From contig JAZQJG010000020.1 in NCBI GenBank assembly GCA_045541535.1, positions 1-53,983 on the forward strand: a stretch of DNA of 53,983 nt, written 5' to 3'. The notes beneath the pieces are model-generated. The model did not search any database and was not told where the DNA came from. It saw nothing but the letters and a program-made list of their open reading frames with translations. This document shows, piece after piece, positions 17,084 through 25,394 of the stretch. Every line of letters begins with the position of its first letter. Position 1 is the first letter of the stretch. The DNA is from Firm-08 sp045541535 (GTDB lineage Bacteria; Bacillota; Clostridia; Oscillospirales; QAKW01). The position numbers were made by a program, and so were the translations under genes.

Positions 17084-18084
17084 AAAAACGAATTTTTGCG
17101 CTGGCCCTGCTGTGCCTGTTGCTATTGACGGCGGTGGGCTGTAGCCGCAAGGAGCCATCCGAGGTGCTCTACGAGCATTTTTCCCGGAAGGATGCGGAAT
17201 TTACCCTGTACACCAAGGACTGCAATGCGGATTTTGTAAAGATGTTTACCGCCCATCCCGAGCAACTGATTTATCTGGATACGGTGAGTATGAAGCAGGG
17301 AATGTTTAGCTGTCAGGTCAAACTGGAATACGACAACACCGAGCTGGACGCCGCCGAAATACTTTGCGGCACCGAGGAAGAGGTGGCCCTCAAGGCGCTG
17401 GCGCGATCTCTGGAGCGGGGCGATACGACGGGAATGATGGTGATTCTCGGCGATGGTCTGCCTGCGCCGGAAACCTATAACGATAAACTGCTTCAAAATA
17501 ATTATCTGGCGATTATGGGAATGCGGAGCGCCAAATGGCAAACGGTGACCAACGATTTTACCAATGCACGGGTGATGGCTTATACCCTGGAATACCGTGC
17601 CGACGTGAAAGAGGTCCTGCAATGCCGTCAGGCGGTGGCGGAGCAGATCAAAGAGCTGGCGGGCAAGCTGTGGCAGGAGGATACCCCTGCCGAGGCCCGT
17701 GTGCGCGCCATCCACGATTATCTGATCAATCATACCCGCTACGAGGACAGCGAGCTGTGGTCGGATCACACCCCCTACGGTCCTCTCCTCACGGGGAAGG
17801 GCGTTTGTGACGGCTACACCTACGCCACCAAGCTGTTGCTGGATGCCGCCGGTATTGAGAACTACGTGGCCTGCGGCACGGCTGAAGGGGAGTCTCACTC
17901 CTGGAACATCGTGGCGCTGGGAGAGGAATACTATCATCTGGACGTTACCTGGGACGATCCGGTGGATGCCAGCGGAAAACAACATCTGACCTATGATTAT
18001 TATCTCAAGGGGGATGCGGATTTTTTAAAGGATCACGTGTGGAATCCCGAGGGCCTGCCCGATTGTGAAAAAAACTTCCATTAA
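17080..18084 (+). CDS. Transglutaminase-like lipoprotein
   Basis: 334 residues. The signal peptide ends in lipobox LTAVGC, giving a lipid-anchored extracellular protein. The C-terminal half is a transglutaminase-like cysteine protease fold with catalytic Cys in GKGVCDGYTYA, His in ESHSWNIV and Asp in HLDVTWDDP, the order expected for the triad. Known relatives act as peptidases or cross-linkers at the cell surface; the substrate is not readable. The ATGA overlap with the CYTH gene suggests coupled translation. A terminator follows. Confidence 0.87.
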   Translation: MKKRIFALALLCLLLLTAVGCSRKEPSEVLYEHFSRKDAEFTLYTKDCNADFVKMFTAHPEQLIYLDTVSMKQGMFSCQVKLEYDNTELDAAEILCGTEEEVALKALARSLERGDTTGMMVILGDGLPAPETYNDKLLQNNYLAIMGMRSAKWQTVTNDFTNARVMAYTLEYRADVKEVLQCRQAVAEQIKELAGKLWQEDTPAEARVRAIHDYLINHTRYEDSELWSDHTPYGPLLTGKGVCDGYTYATKLLLDAAGIENYVACGTAEGESHSWNIVALGEEYYHLDVTWDDPVDASGKQHLTYDYYLKGDADFLKDHVWNPEGLPDCEKNFH

Positions 18085-18100
18085 ATATACATAAATGTAA

Positions 18101-18130
18101 AACGCAGCAAAGAAATTTGCTGCGTTTTTT
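18101..18130 (+). terminator. Terminator after the transglutaminase gene
   Basis: Stem AACGCAGCAAA (18101-18111) with TTTGCTGCGTT (18116-18126), then TTTT. Confidence 0.88.
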
Positions 18131-18141
18131 GCATAAACGTA

Positions 18142-18170
18142 TTGACAAACGGGGTGGAGTGTGTTATTAT
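18142..18170 (+). promoter_or_regulatory. Strong promoter of the amino-acid ABC operon
   Basis: TTGACA (18142-18147), 17-base spacer, TATTAT (18165-18170). Confidence 0.85.
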
Positions 18171-18174
18171 GTTA

Positions 18175-18196
18175 TCACTTTAGCAAACTAAAGTGA
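18175..18196 (+). promoter_or_regulatory. Perfect dyad at the transcription start (operator or 5' hairpin)
   Basis: Nine-base arms TCACTTTAG (18175-18183) and CTAAAGTGA (18188-18196) around CAAA, immediately downstream of the -10. It could be a repressor site covering +1 or an RNA hairpin at the 5' end of the message; no regulator is adjacent. Confidence 0.6.
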
Positions 18197-18212
18197 AAGA
18201 GAGGAAATTGTT

Positions 18213-19007
18213 ATGAAAAAGTTTATGAGAATTCTGGCCCTTGCCTGCATCATTTGCCTGATGGGCGTGATGATGGTTGGTTGTAACAAGGGCGCCGAGA
18301 GCGATCTGGAGTACGTAAAGGGTAAGGGCAAGCTGATTGTCGGTATCACCGATTTTGCCCCCATGGATTATAAGGATTCCGACGGTAATTGGATCGGCTT
18401 TGACGCTGATCTGGCCAAGGCCTTTGCCGAAAAGCTGGGTGTGGAAGCCGAGTTTGTGGAGATCACCTGGAATCAGAAGGCCAACGAGCTCAAGACCAAG
18501 AACATTGACGTGGTTTGGAACGGTATGACCATCACCGAGGACGTTAAGGCTGTGATGGACACCTCCAACGCCTATTGCAAAAACGCACAGGTCGTGGTTA
18601 TGAAGAAGGACGTTGCCGCCAAGTACACCACCGTGGAGAGTATGAAGGATCTGCGCTTTGCCGTAGAGCAGGGCTCTGCCGGCGCTGAAATGGCCGAGGA
18701 GAACAGTTTTACCGTTACTGCCGTTGACAAGCAGGCCAAGGCGCTGATGGAGGTTTCCTCCGGCACTTGCGACGCCGCCATCATCGATCTGCTGATGGCC
18801 GGCGCTATGATCGGTGAGGGCACCAGCTATGCCGATCTGGACATCACTCTGGAGCTCAACAGCGAGGAGTATGGTATCGGCTTCCGTCAGGGCAGTGATC
18901 TGGTGAAGGAAATGAACGATTTCCTGGTAGCCGCTTATAAGGACGGCACCATCACCAAGCTGGCCGAGACCTACGGCATTGCCAAAAACGTAATCGAGCA
19001 GAAATAA
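18213..19007 (+). CDS. Amino-acid ABC transporter substrate-binding lipoprotein
   Basis: 264 residues. Signal peptide with lipobox MMVGC (Cys about 24), then a family 3 solute-binding domain: KLIVGITDFAPMDYKDSDG, WIGFDADLAKAFAEKLG and the hinge segment FAVEQGSAGAEMAEEN. Known: these capture polar amino acids outside the membrane and deliver them to the permease. It heads a three-gene transporter cluster; a hairpin after its stop (19028-19062) probably lets the binding protein accumulate above the membrane parts. The ligand is not predictable, though glutamine/cystine-type relatives are close in layout. Confidence 0.92.
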   Translation: MKKFMRILALACIICLMGVMMVGCNKGAESDLEYVKGKGKLIVGITDFAPMDYKDSDGNWIGFDADLAKAFAEKLGVEAEFVEITWNQKANELKTKNIDVVWNGMTITEDVKAVMDTSNAYCKNAQVVVMKKDVAAKYTTVESMKDLRFAVEQGSAGAEMAEENSFTVTAVDKQAKALMEVSSGTCDAAIIDLLMAGAMIGEGTSYADLDITLELNSEEYGIGFRQGSDLVKEMNDFLVAAYKDGTITKLAETYGIAKNVIEQK

Positions 19008-19027
19008 TCCAATTTGTTTTGAAAGAA

Positions 19028-19062
19028 CAAAAGCAGAGGGGCGTCCCGCTCCTCTGCTTTTG
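19028..19062 (+). terminator. Intra-operon hairpin (partial terminator or mRNA stabiliser)
   Basis: Arms CAAAAGCAGAGG (19028-19039) and CCTCTGCTTTTG (19051-19062) between the binding-protein and permease genes, with only a short T-run. The position fits partial termination that favours the binding protein. Confidence 0.65.
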
Positions 19063-19083
19063 GGCTGTAAGGCGGTATAGAAT

Positions 19084-19815
19084 ATGAACGTATTTCAACA
19101 AATCTGGCAGGGGCTTGCGGAATTTTGGGGCACTTTTCAGGCACAGTTTCCCGTGGTATTCGGGTCGCTGAACGAGGGCTTTGTGCAAACGCTCAAGCTG
19201 TTTTTCGTCACCCTGATCGGCGCCCTGCCGTTGGGACTGCTTATTTCCTTTTGCTCTATGAGCAAATTTGGCCCCCTGCGTAATTTTACCCGAATGATCA
19301 TCTGGATCGTGCGGGGCAGTCCCTTGATGCTGCAACTGCTGATCATCTTTTTCGGTCCGGGTCTGCTCTTCGGCGTGCCCATCTGGGGCGGCGGCGAGAG
19401 TGGGCGCTTTGCGGCGGCATCGGTGGCCTTTATCATCAATTACGCCTGCTATTTTTCCGAGATCTATCGGAGCGGAATCGAGTCGGTGCCCCACGGTCAA
19501 TACGAGGCGGGACAGGTGCTGGGTATGACCAAAAGTCAGATCTTCTTCAAGGTCACCCTGTTGCAGATGGTCAAGCGGATCCTGCCGCCTATGAGTAACG
19601 AGATCATCACCCTGGTTAAGGATACCTCGCTGGCCCGTATCATCGCCCTGCAGGAGATCATCTGGATGGGCGAGGCTTTTACCACCACCTCTCACGGCAT
19701 TTCCGGTCAGGTGTGGCCTCTGTTCTTTACCGGCGTATATTATCTGGCCTTCAATGGCTTGCTGACCATTCTTTTCAGCAAGCTGGAGAAAAAGCTGGAT
19801 TACTTTACCATTTAA
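19084..19815 (+). CDS. Amino-acid ABC transporter permease
   Basis: 243-residue inner membrane permease of the HisM/GlnP type. Several transmembrane helices and the EAA loop that contacts the ATPase are visible (QYEAGQVLGMTKSQIFFKV). The early motif VRGSPLMLQLLIIFFG is typical of the polar amino-acid family. Only one permease gene is present, so it presumably works as a homodimer. The ATPase gene follows after 12 bases. Confidence 0.92.
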   Translation: MNVFQQIWQGLAEFWGTFQAQFPVVFGSLNEGFVQTLKLFFVTLIGALPLGLLISFCSMSKFGPLRNFTRMIIWIVRGSPLMLQLLIIFFGPGLLFGVPIWGGGESGRFAAASVAFIINYACYFSEIYRSGIESVPHGQYEAGQVLGMTKSQIFFKVTLLQMVKRILPPMSNEIITLVKDTSLARIIALQEIIWMGEAFTTTSHGISGQVWPLFFTGVYYLAFNGLLTILFSKLEKKLDYFTI

Positions 19816-19827
19816 GGAGGTGCCGAT

Positions 19828-20586
19828 ATGTCATTTTTACAGGTAAACGATCTGCACAAGGATTTCGGCACCACCCGTGTGCTGGAAAATATCTCTTTTT
19901 CTATGGAAAAGGGGGAGGTGCTTGCCATCATCGGCTCCTCCGGCAGTGGTAAAACCACCCTGCTGCGCTGTCTGAACTTTTTGGAAAAGCCCAGTGGCGG
20001 CAGTTTTTCTCTGGATGGAGAGGTGTTGTTTGATGCGGCGGATAAGACCACCCAAAATGATGAACAGATCCGGCAAAAGCGTCTGCATTTCGGTATGGTG
20101 TTCCAATCCTTCAATCTTTTTCCCCAGTATACGGCGCTGGGCAACGTGACCTTGGCGCCCACCCTGCAAAAGCAAGAGGCTCCTGCTGAAATTGAGCGTC
20201 AGGCCAAGAGTCTGTTGGAACGTGTGGGTCTGGGTAATAAGATGGATTTTTACCCCTGCCAGCTTTCCGGCGGTCAGCAACAGCGGGTGGCCATCGCCAG
20301 AGCGCTGGCCCTGCATCCCGATATTTTGTGCTTTGACGAGCCCACCAGCGCTCTGGATCCCGAGCTTACCGGCGAGGTATTGCGGGTCATCAAGGGCCTG
20401 AAGGGCAGTGATTCCACTATGATCGTGGTTACCCACGAAATGGAATTTGCCAAAAACGTGGCGGACCGCGTGATCTTTATGGCCGACGGTGTGATTGAGG
20501 AGGAGGGCACTCCCGAGGAACTGTTTGCCCATCCCAAGAGTGAAAAATTGCAGGCCTTTTTGGCCAAAAGCCTGGAGGAGTTTTAA
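19828..20586 (+). CDS. Amino-acid ABC transporter ATP-binding protein (GlnQ type)
   Basis: 252-residue ATPase of the polar amino-acid importer. Walker A GSSGSGKTT, Q-loop FQSFNLFPQYT, signature LSGGQQQRVAIARAL, Walker B ILCFDEPTSALDPE and switch His in VVTHEME are all intact. Ribosome site AAGGAGG precedes the ATG. Its stop overlaps the next start (TAATG), tying the phosphoesterase to this operon. Confidence 0.94.
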   Translation: MSFLQVNDLHKDFGTTRVLENISFSMEKGEVLAIIGSSGSGKTTLLRCLNFLEKPSGGSFSLDGEVLFDAADKTTQNDEQIRQKRLHFGMVFQSFNLFPQYTALGNVTLAPTLQKQEAPAEIERQAKSLLERVGLGNKMDFYPCQLSGGQQQRVAIARALALHPDILCFDEPTSALDPELTGEVLRVIKGLKGSDSTMIVVTHEMEFAKNVADRVIFMADGVIEEEGTPEELFAHPKSEKLQAFLAKSLEEF

Positions 20587-21323
20587 TGGCATCCATTGAA
20601 ATTACCCATCTTTCCTGCAAAGCTCCCGTTTCTCTGCGACTGGCGGTGACGGGGGATCTCCACGGGGCCGATCCCGCCCCGATTTTAGAGCAATTGCGTC
20701 AGCTCCGACCCGACGGTATTATGCTGACGGGTGATATTCTGGAGGGACCCCCCTCCAAAAAGCATCTGTGGAAGGGAAAACTCCGTTGGGATCAAAAATA
20801 CGAGATCGGTATGAATTTTATGCGGGGCTGTGTGGAGATTGCCCCCACCTTCTTCACCGGCGGTAATCACGAGGCCAGCCTGCGGCAGAAGGATATTGAC
20901 GCCATCGGCGCCCTGCGGGTTACCACGCTGTTGGACGAGTGGGTGTATTGGAAGGGGCTATGGCTGGGCGGCCTCAGTTCTGCCCTTGCCTTCGGGAAAA
21001 AGCAAACGGTGCCGGACACCGAATTTCTGCAGGCCTTTGCCGACCAAAAAGGATATAAGCTCCTGCTGTGCCATCATCCCGAGTATTTTGACCCCTATAT
21101 TCGCCCACAGGCGGTGGATCTCACCCTTTCCGGCCACGCCCACGGCGGCCAGTGGCGGTTGGGAAAACAGGGCGTTTTTGCCCCCGGACAGGGGATCTTT
21201 CCCAAATACACCAAGGGGCTGTATCACGGGCGACTGGCGGTACACACGGGGCTGAGTAATCACGTGCCCATTCCCCGTATATTCAACCCACCGCAGATCC
21301 TGCTGATCGAACTGGGAGAATAA
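20586..21323 (+). CDS. Metallophosphoesterase (YaeI-like)
   Basis: 245 residues. Calcineurin-like phosphoesterase motifs: GDLH (metal ligands), GDILEG, GNHE, and GHAHGGQW with a preceding HHPE. The order and the GLSNHVPIPRIFNPP ending match the YaeI/YkuE group of predicted phosphohydrolases. No N-terminal membrane helix is present, unlike many YaeI proteins, so it is probably cytoplasmic. Why it is translationally coupled to an amino-acid transporter is unknown. Confidence 0.88.
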   Translation: MASIEITHLSCKAPVSLRLAVTGDLHGADPAPILEQLRQLRPDGIMLTGDILEGPPSKKHLWKGKLRWDQKYEIGMNFMRGCVEIAPTFFTGGNHEASLRQKDIDAIGALRVTTLLDEWVYWKGLWLGGLSSALAFGKKQTVPDTEFLQAFADQKGYKLLLCHHPEYFDPYIRPQAVDLTLSGHAHGGQWRLGKQGVFAPGQGIFPKYTKGLYHGRLAVHTGLSNHVPIPRIFNPPQILLIELGE

Positions 21324-21324
21324 A

Positions 21325-21352
21325 AAACTGTGCAGAAAAATCTGCACAGTTT
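21325..21352 (+). terminator. Terminator after the phosphoesterase gene
   Basis: Stem AAACTGTGCAGA (21325-21336) with TCTGCACAGTTT (21341-21352). The same hairpin sequence recurs at 21615-21648 on the far side of this intergenic region. Confidence 0.75.
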
Positions 21353-21399
21353 CTTTCAGGCAGTCAAAAAGTCGTTTCACCACAGTGAAAAGAAAACAC

Positions 21400-21442
21400 A
21401 AAAAACGGTTTGTGCGAATTTAAAAAGCACAAGCCGTTTTTT
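21400..21442. terminator. Second terminator-like hairpin
   Basis: A-run plus CGGTTTGTGC pairing (one G-T pair) with GCACAAGCCG plus T-run; usable on both strands. A small hairpin TTTCAC-CACA-GTGAAA lies just before it (about 21375-21390). Confidence 0.65.
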
Positions 21443-21614
21443 ATGATTAAAATTCACAAAAACTTTTTGCTTCCCTTGCGTTGCAAGGGATTCACTGTTT
21501 TCCGCCGCTACGCTCTCTACCGTACCCACGTACGCCGACGAGATCGCATCGGCGAAATGCAACTTCCTTTTTGACCGCCTGCCGGTGTATCAAAGATGAT
21601 TCTTTGATACACCG
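21443..21614. repeat. Intergenic hairpin block
   Basis: No gene. It contains CCCTTG/CAAGGG near 21474-21490, CGCATCGG/CCGACGAG-like pairing near 21535-21553 and a perfect 14-base inverted repeat CGGTGTATCAAAGA (21583-21596) / TCTTTGATACACCG (21601-21614). It looks like another structured repeat family, but only one copy is in this window. Confidence 0.45.
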
Positions 21615-21648
21615 AAAAAACTGTGCAGAAAAATCTGCACAGTTTTTT
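21615..21648. terminator. Bidirectional terminator after the binding lipoprotein
   Basis: AAAAAACTGTGCAGA / TCTGCACAGTTTTTT, loop AAAA. It directly follows the minus-strand stop at 21650 and carries T-runs on both sides. Confidence 0.85.
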
Positions 21649-21649
21649 G

Positions 21650-23323
21650 TTATTGTACGCCGAATTTGATGACGTTTTCAATCTCGGTTTTGGCAAGATT
21701 GGAAAGCTTGGCCATACAGGTGGAAACCGAGAAGGACTTGTCATACACGGAGCGGTTGAAATTGGTGGTGTTGTTGTTGGCAATGCTTGCCAGCTTGCCC
21801 ACACCGCTCCCCAGACCGAAGCGGCCGTTGGTGGTGCCGAAGTTGTACAGCTCGTTGACCTGATCGGTGGACCATTTGGCCAGATGCATCAAAAAGTCAA
21901 AGCGGGCTTCGGTATAGCGGTTGCACCACAGCTCACAGAACTTCACGGCGGCCACGCGGTTTTGCTCTTTGTTGGTCTTGCGGGGAATGCCGATGCCGTA
22001 GCCGTAGACCTCCACGTGGTTGACGGCCTTGGCGTTCTTTTCGTTCTTGGGGAAGGGCACCCAGAAAAATTCGTTGCCCTTGCTCTCATCCACCAGACCG
22101 GTTTTGTCCACGCCGGCCACACCGTAGCACATTACGGTGAGTCTGGTTTTGTCGGTGCCCACCAAGGAATTGCCGGCATTACCGTCCAGATAGTTGCCGC
22201 CGGCGTCACACACGTTTTCCAGCCAGATAAAGGTTTCTTTGACCTCGGCGCTGTCCCAGTTGTTGACGATGCCGCCGTTGGGGTCGGTGTGATTGATCTC
22301 AAAGCAGGCCTTGCCGTTGGTGTTGGCCCAGTACCAGAACTGGCTCCAGGTGGAACAACCGTATACGGTTTTGCCTTGGGGATCGGTGTCGGGCAGGGCG
22401 GTCATATATTTGGAAAAGGCGGTCCAATTCCATTTGCCTGCCTTAAAGAGGGTATAGGGGTCGTCCAGCCCTTGATTTTTAATAAAGGTACGGTTGTAGT
22501 TGAATACACCGTTGGCAAGACAGGGGCCCAGTACGATGGGCTTGTTTTTCCAGGTGGTCTGCTGGGTGATCATGGGATCCAACCCGGGGGAGGAGGTCAG
22601 CTTGTCCATATTGCAATATTGGTCCAGCGGCGCCAGAATGTTGCAGATATAGGGGAAGGAGCCTACGTGGGTGGTGATCAGATCGCAGTCCTTGCCGGCG
22701 CTCATGGCCTGGAAGGGCTTGAGCACGGCGTTGGAGCCGGAGGAGCAACGGTTGTATTTGATGGTAACGCCGTAGAGCCGCTTGAGCTCCTTAAACCATT
22801 CCCATTCGCCGAGATATTTTCCCGAAGTGTTGTTATAGCCAAACATGGCGTAATCCACGCCGGTGAACAGGGTCAGGGTCTTGCCGTTGAGATCGGCCAG
22901 AGAGCCGCTTTTGGTAAAGCCGGTCTTGTCAATGTCAAAGGAAACGGCAGCGCCGTTGTTATAGGTCTTGCCCGGCTTCATCAAGGGGTTGCCGGTCAGT
23001 CCTCCCGCAGAGGGCGTGGTGGTGTTGCTCTCCGTGTTCGGGGTATCCCCGTTTGTGGTGCCGGAGGGATTACTGCCGCTTTGCCCCGGAGTGGTGCCGG
23101 GGGTGTCGGTATCGGTGGTGCCGGGGGTGTTTTCGGTAACAGGAGAATCGGTGTCGCCCTCCGGCGTTGATTGGGTGGGATCGTTTGGCGTATTGGGGAT
23201 GGTGGCACCGGGATTGTTTGTAATAATGTCTTCGTCCTCGTCTGCAGGCTTACAGGCGGAGAAGAGGGAACAGACCATACATAAAACCAGTATCAAAAGA
23301 AGAAACGTTTTGAAATGTTTCAT
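21650..23323 (-). CDS. Extracellular solute-binding lipoprotein (family 1, sugar-type)
   Basis: 557 residues. Lipobox SLFSAC at about residue 24, then a long Pro/Thr/Asp-rich linker (about 28-110, with PGTT and NTPxxT repeats) that should hold the binding domain away from the membrane. The rest is a periplasmic-binding fold of the family 1 carbohydrate type (WTAFSKYMTALP, GKTVYGCSTWSQFWYW, WVPFPKNEKNAK, VYGYGIGIPRKT). No permease or ATPase gene is adjacent, so it must share a transporter elsewhere or act as a sensor. It is the last gene of a set with two Gfo/Idh/MocA dehydrogenases, suggesting a sugar or inositol-like ligand. Confidence 0.88.
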   Translation of the reverse strand: MKHFKTFLLLILVLCMVCSLFSACKPADEDEDIITNNPGATIPNTPNDPTQSTPEGDTDSPVTENTPGTTDTDTPGTTPGQSGSNPSGTTNGDTPNTESNTTTPSAGGLTGNPLMKPGKTYNNGAAVSFDIDKTGFTKSGSLADLNGKTLTLFTGVDYAMFGYNNTSGKYLGEWEWFKELKRLYGVTIKYNRCSSGSNAVLKPFQAMSAGKDCDLITTHVGSFPYICNILAPLDQYCNMDKLTSSPGLDPMITQQTTWKNKPIVLGPCLANGVFNYNRTFIKNQGLDDPYTLFKAGKWNWTAFSKYMTALPDTDPQGKTVYGCSTWSQFWYWANTNGKACFEINHTDPNGGIVNNWDSAEVKETFIWLENVCDAGGNYLDGNAGNSLVGTDKTRLTVMCYGVAGVDKTGLVDESKGNEFFWVPFPKNEKNAKAVNHVEVYGYGIGIPRKTNKEQNRVAAVKFCELWCNRYTEARFDFLMHLAKWSTDQVNELYNFGTTNGRFGLGSGVGKLASIANNNTTNFNRSVYDKSFSVSTCMAKLSNLAKTEIENVIKFGVQ

Positions 23324-23344
23324 AATTTCAAACTCCTTTGTTCT

Positions 23345-24184
23345 TTAGATTTTGGGAACGTCTACCCAGGTGTCGGGGTTTTTCTCTGCCTCCAGCAGAG
23401 CAGTACGCAGGGCCATGATCCACAAGGTTTCCTTGGGATCAAAGTCCGCCTTGCCGTTGAGCATAAAGCTGCCGATGGCGGCGATGGAACGGTTGAAATA
23501 CTTGGAGAGGATGTCGATCTTCTGTGTTTCCTTTTCCCATTGCAACAGGGCGGAGAATTTATGGTAGTTATATCCACCGGTGATGGTACCCTTTTTGCCG
23601 TCGGCAAAGTGAATGACCACGTTGTACCAATAGCCGTTGCCGGTGAAGAGCAACTTTTCGGCGGGGGCCTTGAGCAGCATTACCAAGGGCTCCAGCTGAT
23701 GAATGGAATAGGTATCCACACCGCCACCGCCCCACATAGAGGCGGAGGTAAGACCGGTGATATCCACGTCGTCGTATTCCTCGGGATAACGCAGGGCAGA
23801 GAAGGTGCACAGGGGGGTGCCGTGTGCCTCCGCCAGATCAAACATACGGCGGGCGGCGGCCAGATCGGGGGCAAAGGTCTTGTCCACGAATACCGGCTTG
23901 CCGGAGCGCAGGGCGGCGTCGGCCAACTCTTCGTGCTTGTGGCTGTGGTCGGGGGCCAGTACGATGATGCCGTCACTGTTGGCGACGACCTCCTCGGGGG
24001 TGGCATAGCAGGTGATGCCCTTTTCGGCGCACCACTCTTCACTGCTCTTGCCCGTCTTGGGGGCGGGGATTTCGCCGTAACCGCAGGTGACCTCTACCTT
24101 ACCGTCGGTGAGGGTGGGCAGGTCTCTGTGGTACTCCTTGGCGTGGGGTTCGTCCAGATAATAATCTATCAAACCGATTCTCAT
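23345..24184 (-). CDS. Gfo/Idh/MocA-like oxidoreductase, atypical N-terminus
   Basis: 279 residues, shorter than the usual 330-380. The middle region matches the dehydrogenase family (SDGIIVLAPDHSHKHEELADAALRSGKPVFVDK), but the N-terminus reads MRIGLIDYYLDEPHAKEY and lacks the glycine-rich GxGxxG loop that binds NAD. The substrate-binding half is also shortened. It may be a non-catalytic partner, or use the cofactor differently. Its start overlaps the upstream dehydrogenase by 4 bases, so the two are probably made together. Confidence 0.8.
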   Translation of the reverse strand: MRIGLIDYYLDEPHAKEYHRDLPTLTDGKVEVTCGYGEIPAPKTGKSSEEWCAEKGITCYATPEEVVANSDGIIVLAPDHSHKHEELADAALRSGKPVFVDKTFAPDLAAARRMFDLAEAHGTPLCTFSALRYPEEYDDVDITGLTSASMWGGGGVDTYSIHQLEPLVMLLKAPAEKLLFTGNGYWYNVVIHFADGKKGTITGGYNYHKFSALLQWEKETQKIDILSKYFNRSIAAIGSFMLNGKADFDPKETLWIMALRTALLEAEKNPDTWVDVPKI

Positions 24185-25239
24185 AATGTGATCTCCTTAT
24201 GTTGCTCCGCCGAATCGTAGATGGCCTGCATCAGACGGGCGGTGATAATGTTGGTGTCAATGTGGGAGGCCAGCTTTTTGCCGGTCTGTACACAGTCCAC
24301 AAAGGCGTCGATCTCGTTTTCAAAATGGTTGGTGGGGGTGAATACGGGGGTGTAGTTGATCATGGCACCGTTTTCAATGCGGTAAACGGTAAAGTCGGCG
24401 CCGTATTGCAGGCGGATGCCGCCCTTACTGCCGATAAAATCAATAAACATTTCTTTCTCAAAAACGTTTTGCGCCCAGGCGCCGTTGATGGTGATGACGG
24501 GACCTTCGGTACGGACCATACCGGTCACCATTTCCTCAACGTCATAGGTGCCGTCCAAAATGGGTGGGCCGGCCCACATACTCTTGTAAACGTAGCCGGC
24601 AATGTCCTTGCCCAGCTCGGAAAAGCACTCGGCCGTTACGGTCTTGGGAGCGGGATCGCCACAGCAGTACATAACGATGTCCAGAAAATGGACGCCCCAG
24701 TCAATGAGTACGCCGCCGCCGGCGATCTCCTTGGTGGTAAAGGGGCCGCCCAGCCCCGGGATGGAGCGGGGACTGCGGAAGCTGACGTAGGTCTGCAGGA
24801 TCTCGCCCAGCTCGCCGCTTTGAATGTATTCGCGGATGCGGTTGACCGCGGTGTTAAAGCGGTTGCAAACGCCGATGTTCAGGGTCATACCCGTTTCGTG
24901 TTGCACCTTTTGCATTTCCAGGGCTTCACTGTATACTCTGGCGGCGGGCTTTTCACACAAAACGTGCTTGCCGGCGCGCATAGCGGCAATGGAGATCTCG
25001 GAATGCACCTTGTTGGGGGTACAAACGGAAACGGCCACCACCTCGGGATCGGCCAAAACCTCCTTGTAGTCGGTGACGGCAATGCCGCAACCGTAGTCCT
25101 TTACGGCCTTTTCGGCGCGCTCGGGGATGATATCACAAAAATATTTGATGTTGGCATCCTTGTTTTTAAGGTATGCGGGGATGTGCGCATTGTTGGCAAT
25201 GGTACCGCAGCCGATGACTGCGACGTTGATTTTTGACAT
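24181..25239 (-). CDS. Gfo/Idh/MocA-family NAD-dependent dehydrogenase
   Basis: 352 residues. The Rossmann motif VAVIGCGTIANNAHIPAYLKN is at the N-terminus, the family hallmark CEKPAA follows at about residue 95, and the His-containing segment DWGVHFLDIV sits in the C-terminal sheet domain. Known members oxidise sugars, inositols or sugar acids. It is first in the operon with the smaller dehydrogenase and the binding lipoprotein, and divergent from an AraC regulator that probably controls it. AAAGGAG lies ahead of the ATG. Confidence 0.92.
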   Translation of the reverse strand: MSKINVAVIGCGTIANNAHIPAYLKNKDANIKYFCDIIPERAEKAVKDYGCGIAVTDYKEVLADPEVVAVSVCTPNKVHSEISIAAMRAGKHVLCEKPAARVYSEALEMQKVQHETGMTLNIGVCNRFNTAVNRIREYIQSGELGEILQTYVSFRSPRSIPGLGGPFTTKEIAGGGVLIDWGVHFLDIVMYCCGDPAPKTVTAECFSELGKDIAGYVYKSMWAGPPILDGTYDVEEMVTGMVRTEGPVITINGAWAQNVFEKEMFIDFIGSKGGIRLQYGADFTVYRIENGAMINYTPVFTPTNHFENEIDAFVDCVQTGKKLASHIDTNIITARLMQAIYDSAEQHKEITL

Positions 25240-25262
25240 AATACCAACTCCTTTCTGATTTT

Positions 25263-25373
25263 ATAATACTGCATTTGAGGAAAAATACAAGGGCTTGTTT
25301 TGCTCCAATTATTGTCAAAACTTTACCTGTTTTCTAAATAACAGTTGACAATATTCTTCCGAAAGGATAAGAT
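25263..25373. promoter_or_regulatory. Divergent control region, AraC gene versus dehydrogenase operon
   Basis: Plus strand: TTGACA (25345-25350), 17-base spacer, TAAGAT (25368-25373) for the AraC gene. Minus strand: TTGTAT (25290-25285), 16-base spacer, TATTAT (25268-25263) for the dehydrogenase operon, weaker. A perfect inverted repeat ATTGTCAA (25311-25318) / TTGACAAT (25345-25352) with a 26-base gap lies between, one arm overlapping the AraC -35. Confidence 0.6.
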
Positions 25374-25394
25374 GAAAGAAAGGAGGCGATGGGC

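Noticed and set aside
16268..17158. 296-codon minus-strand frame opposite the CYTH gene
   Set aside because: It has no ribosome site or recognisable domain, and overlaps a clear promoter-gene unit on the plus strand.
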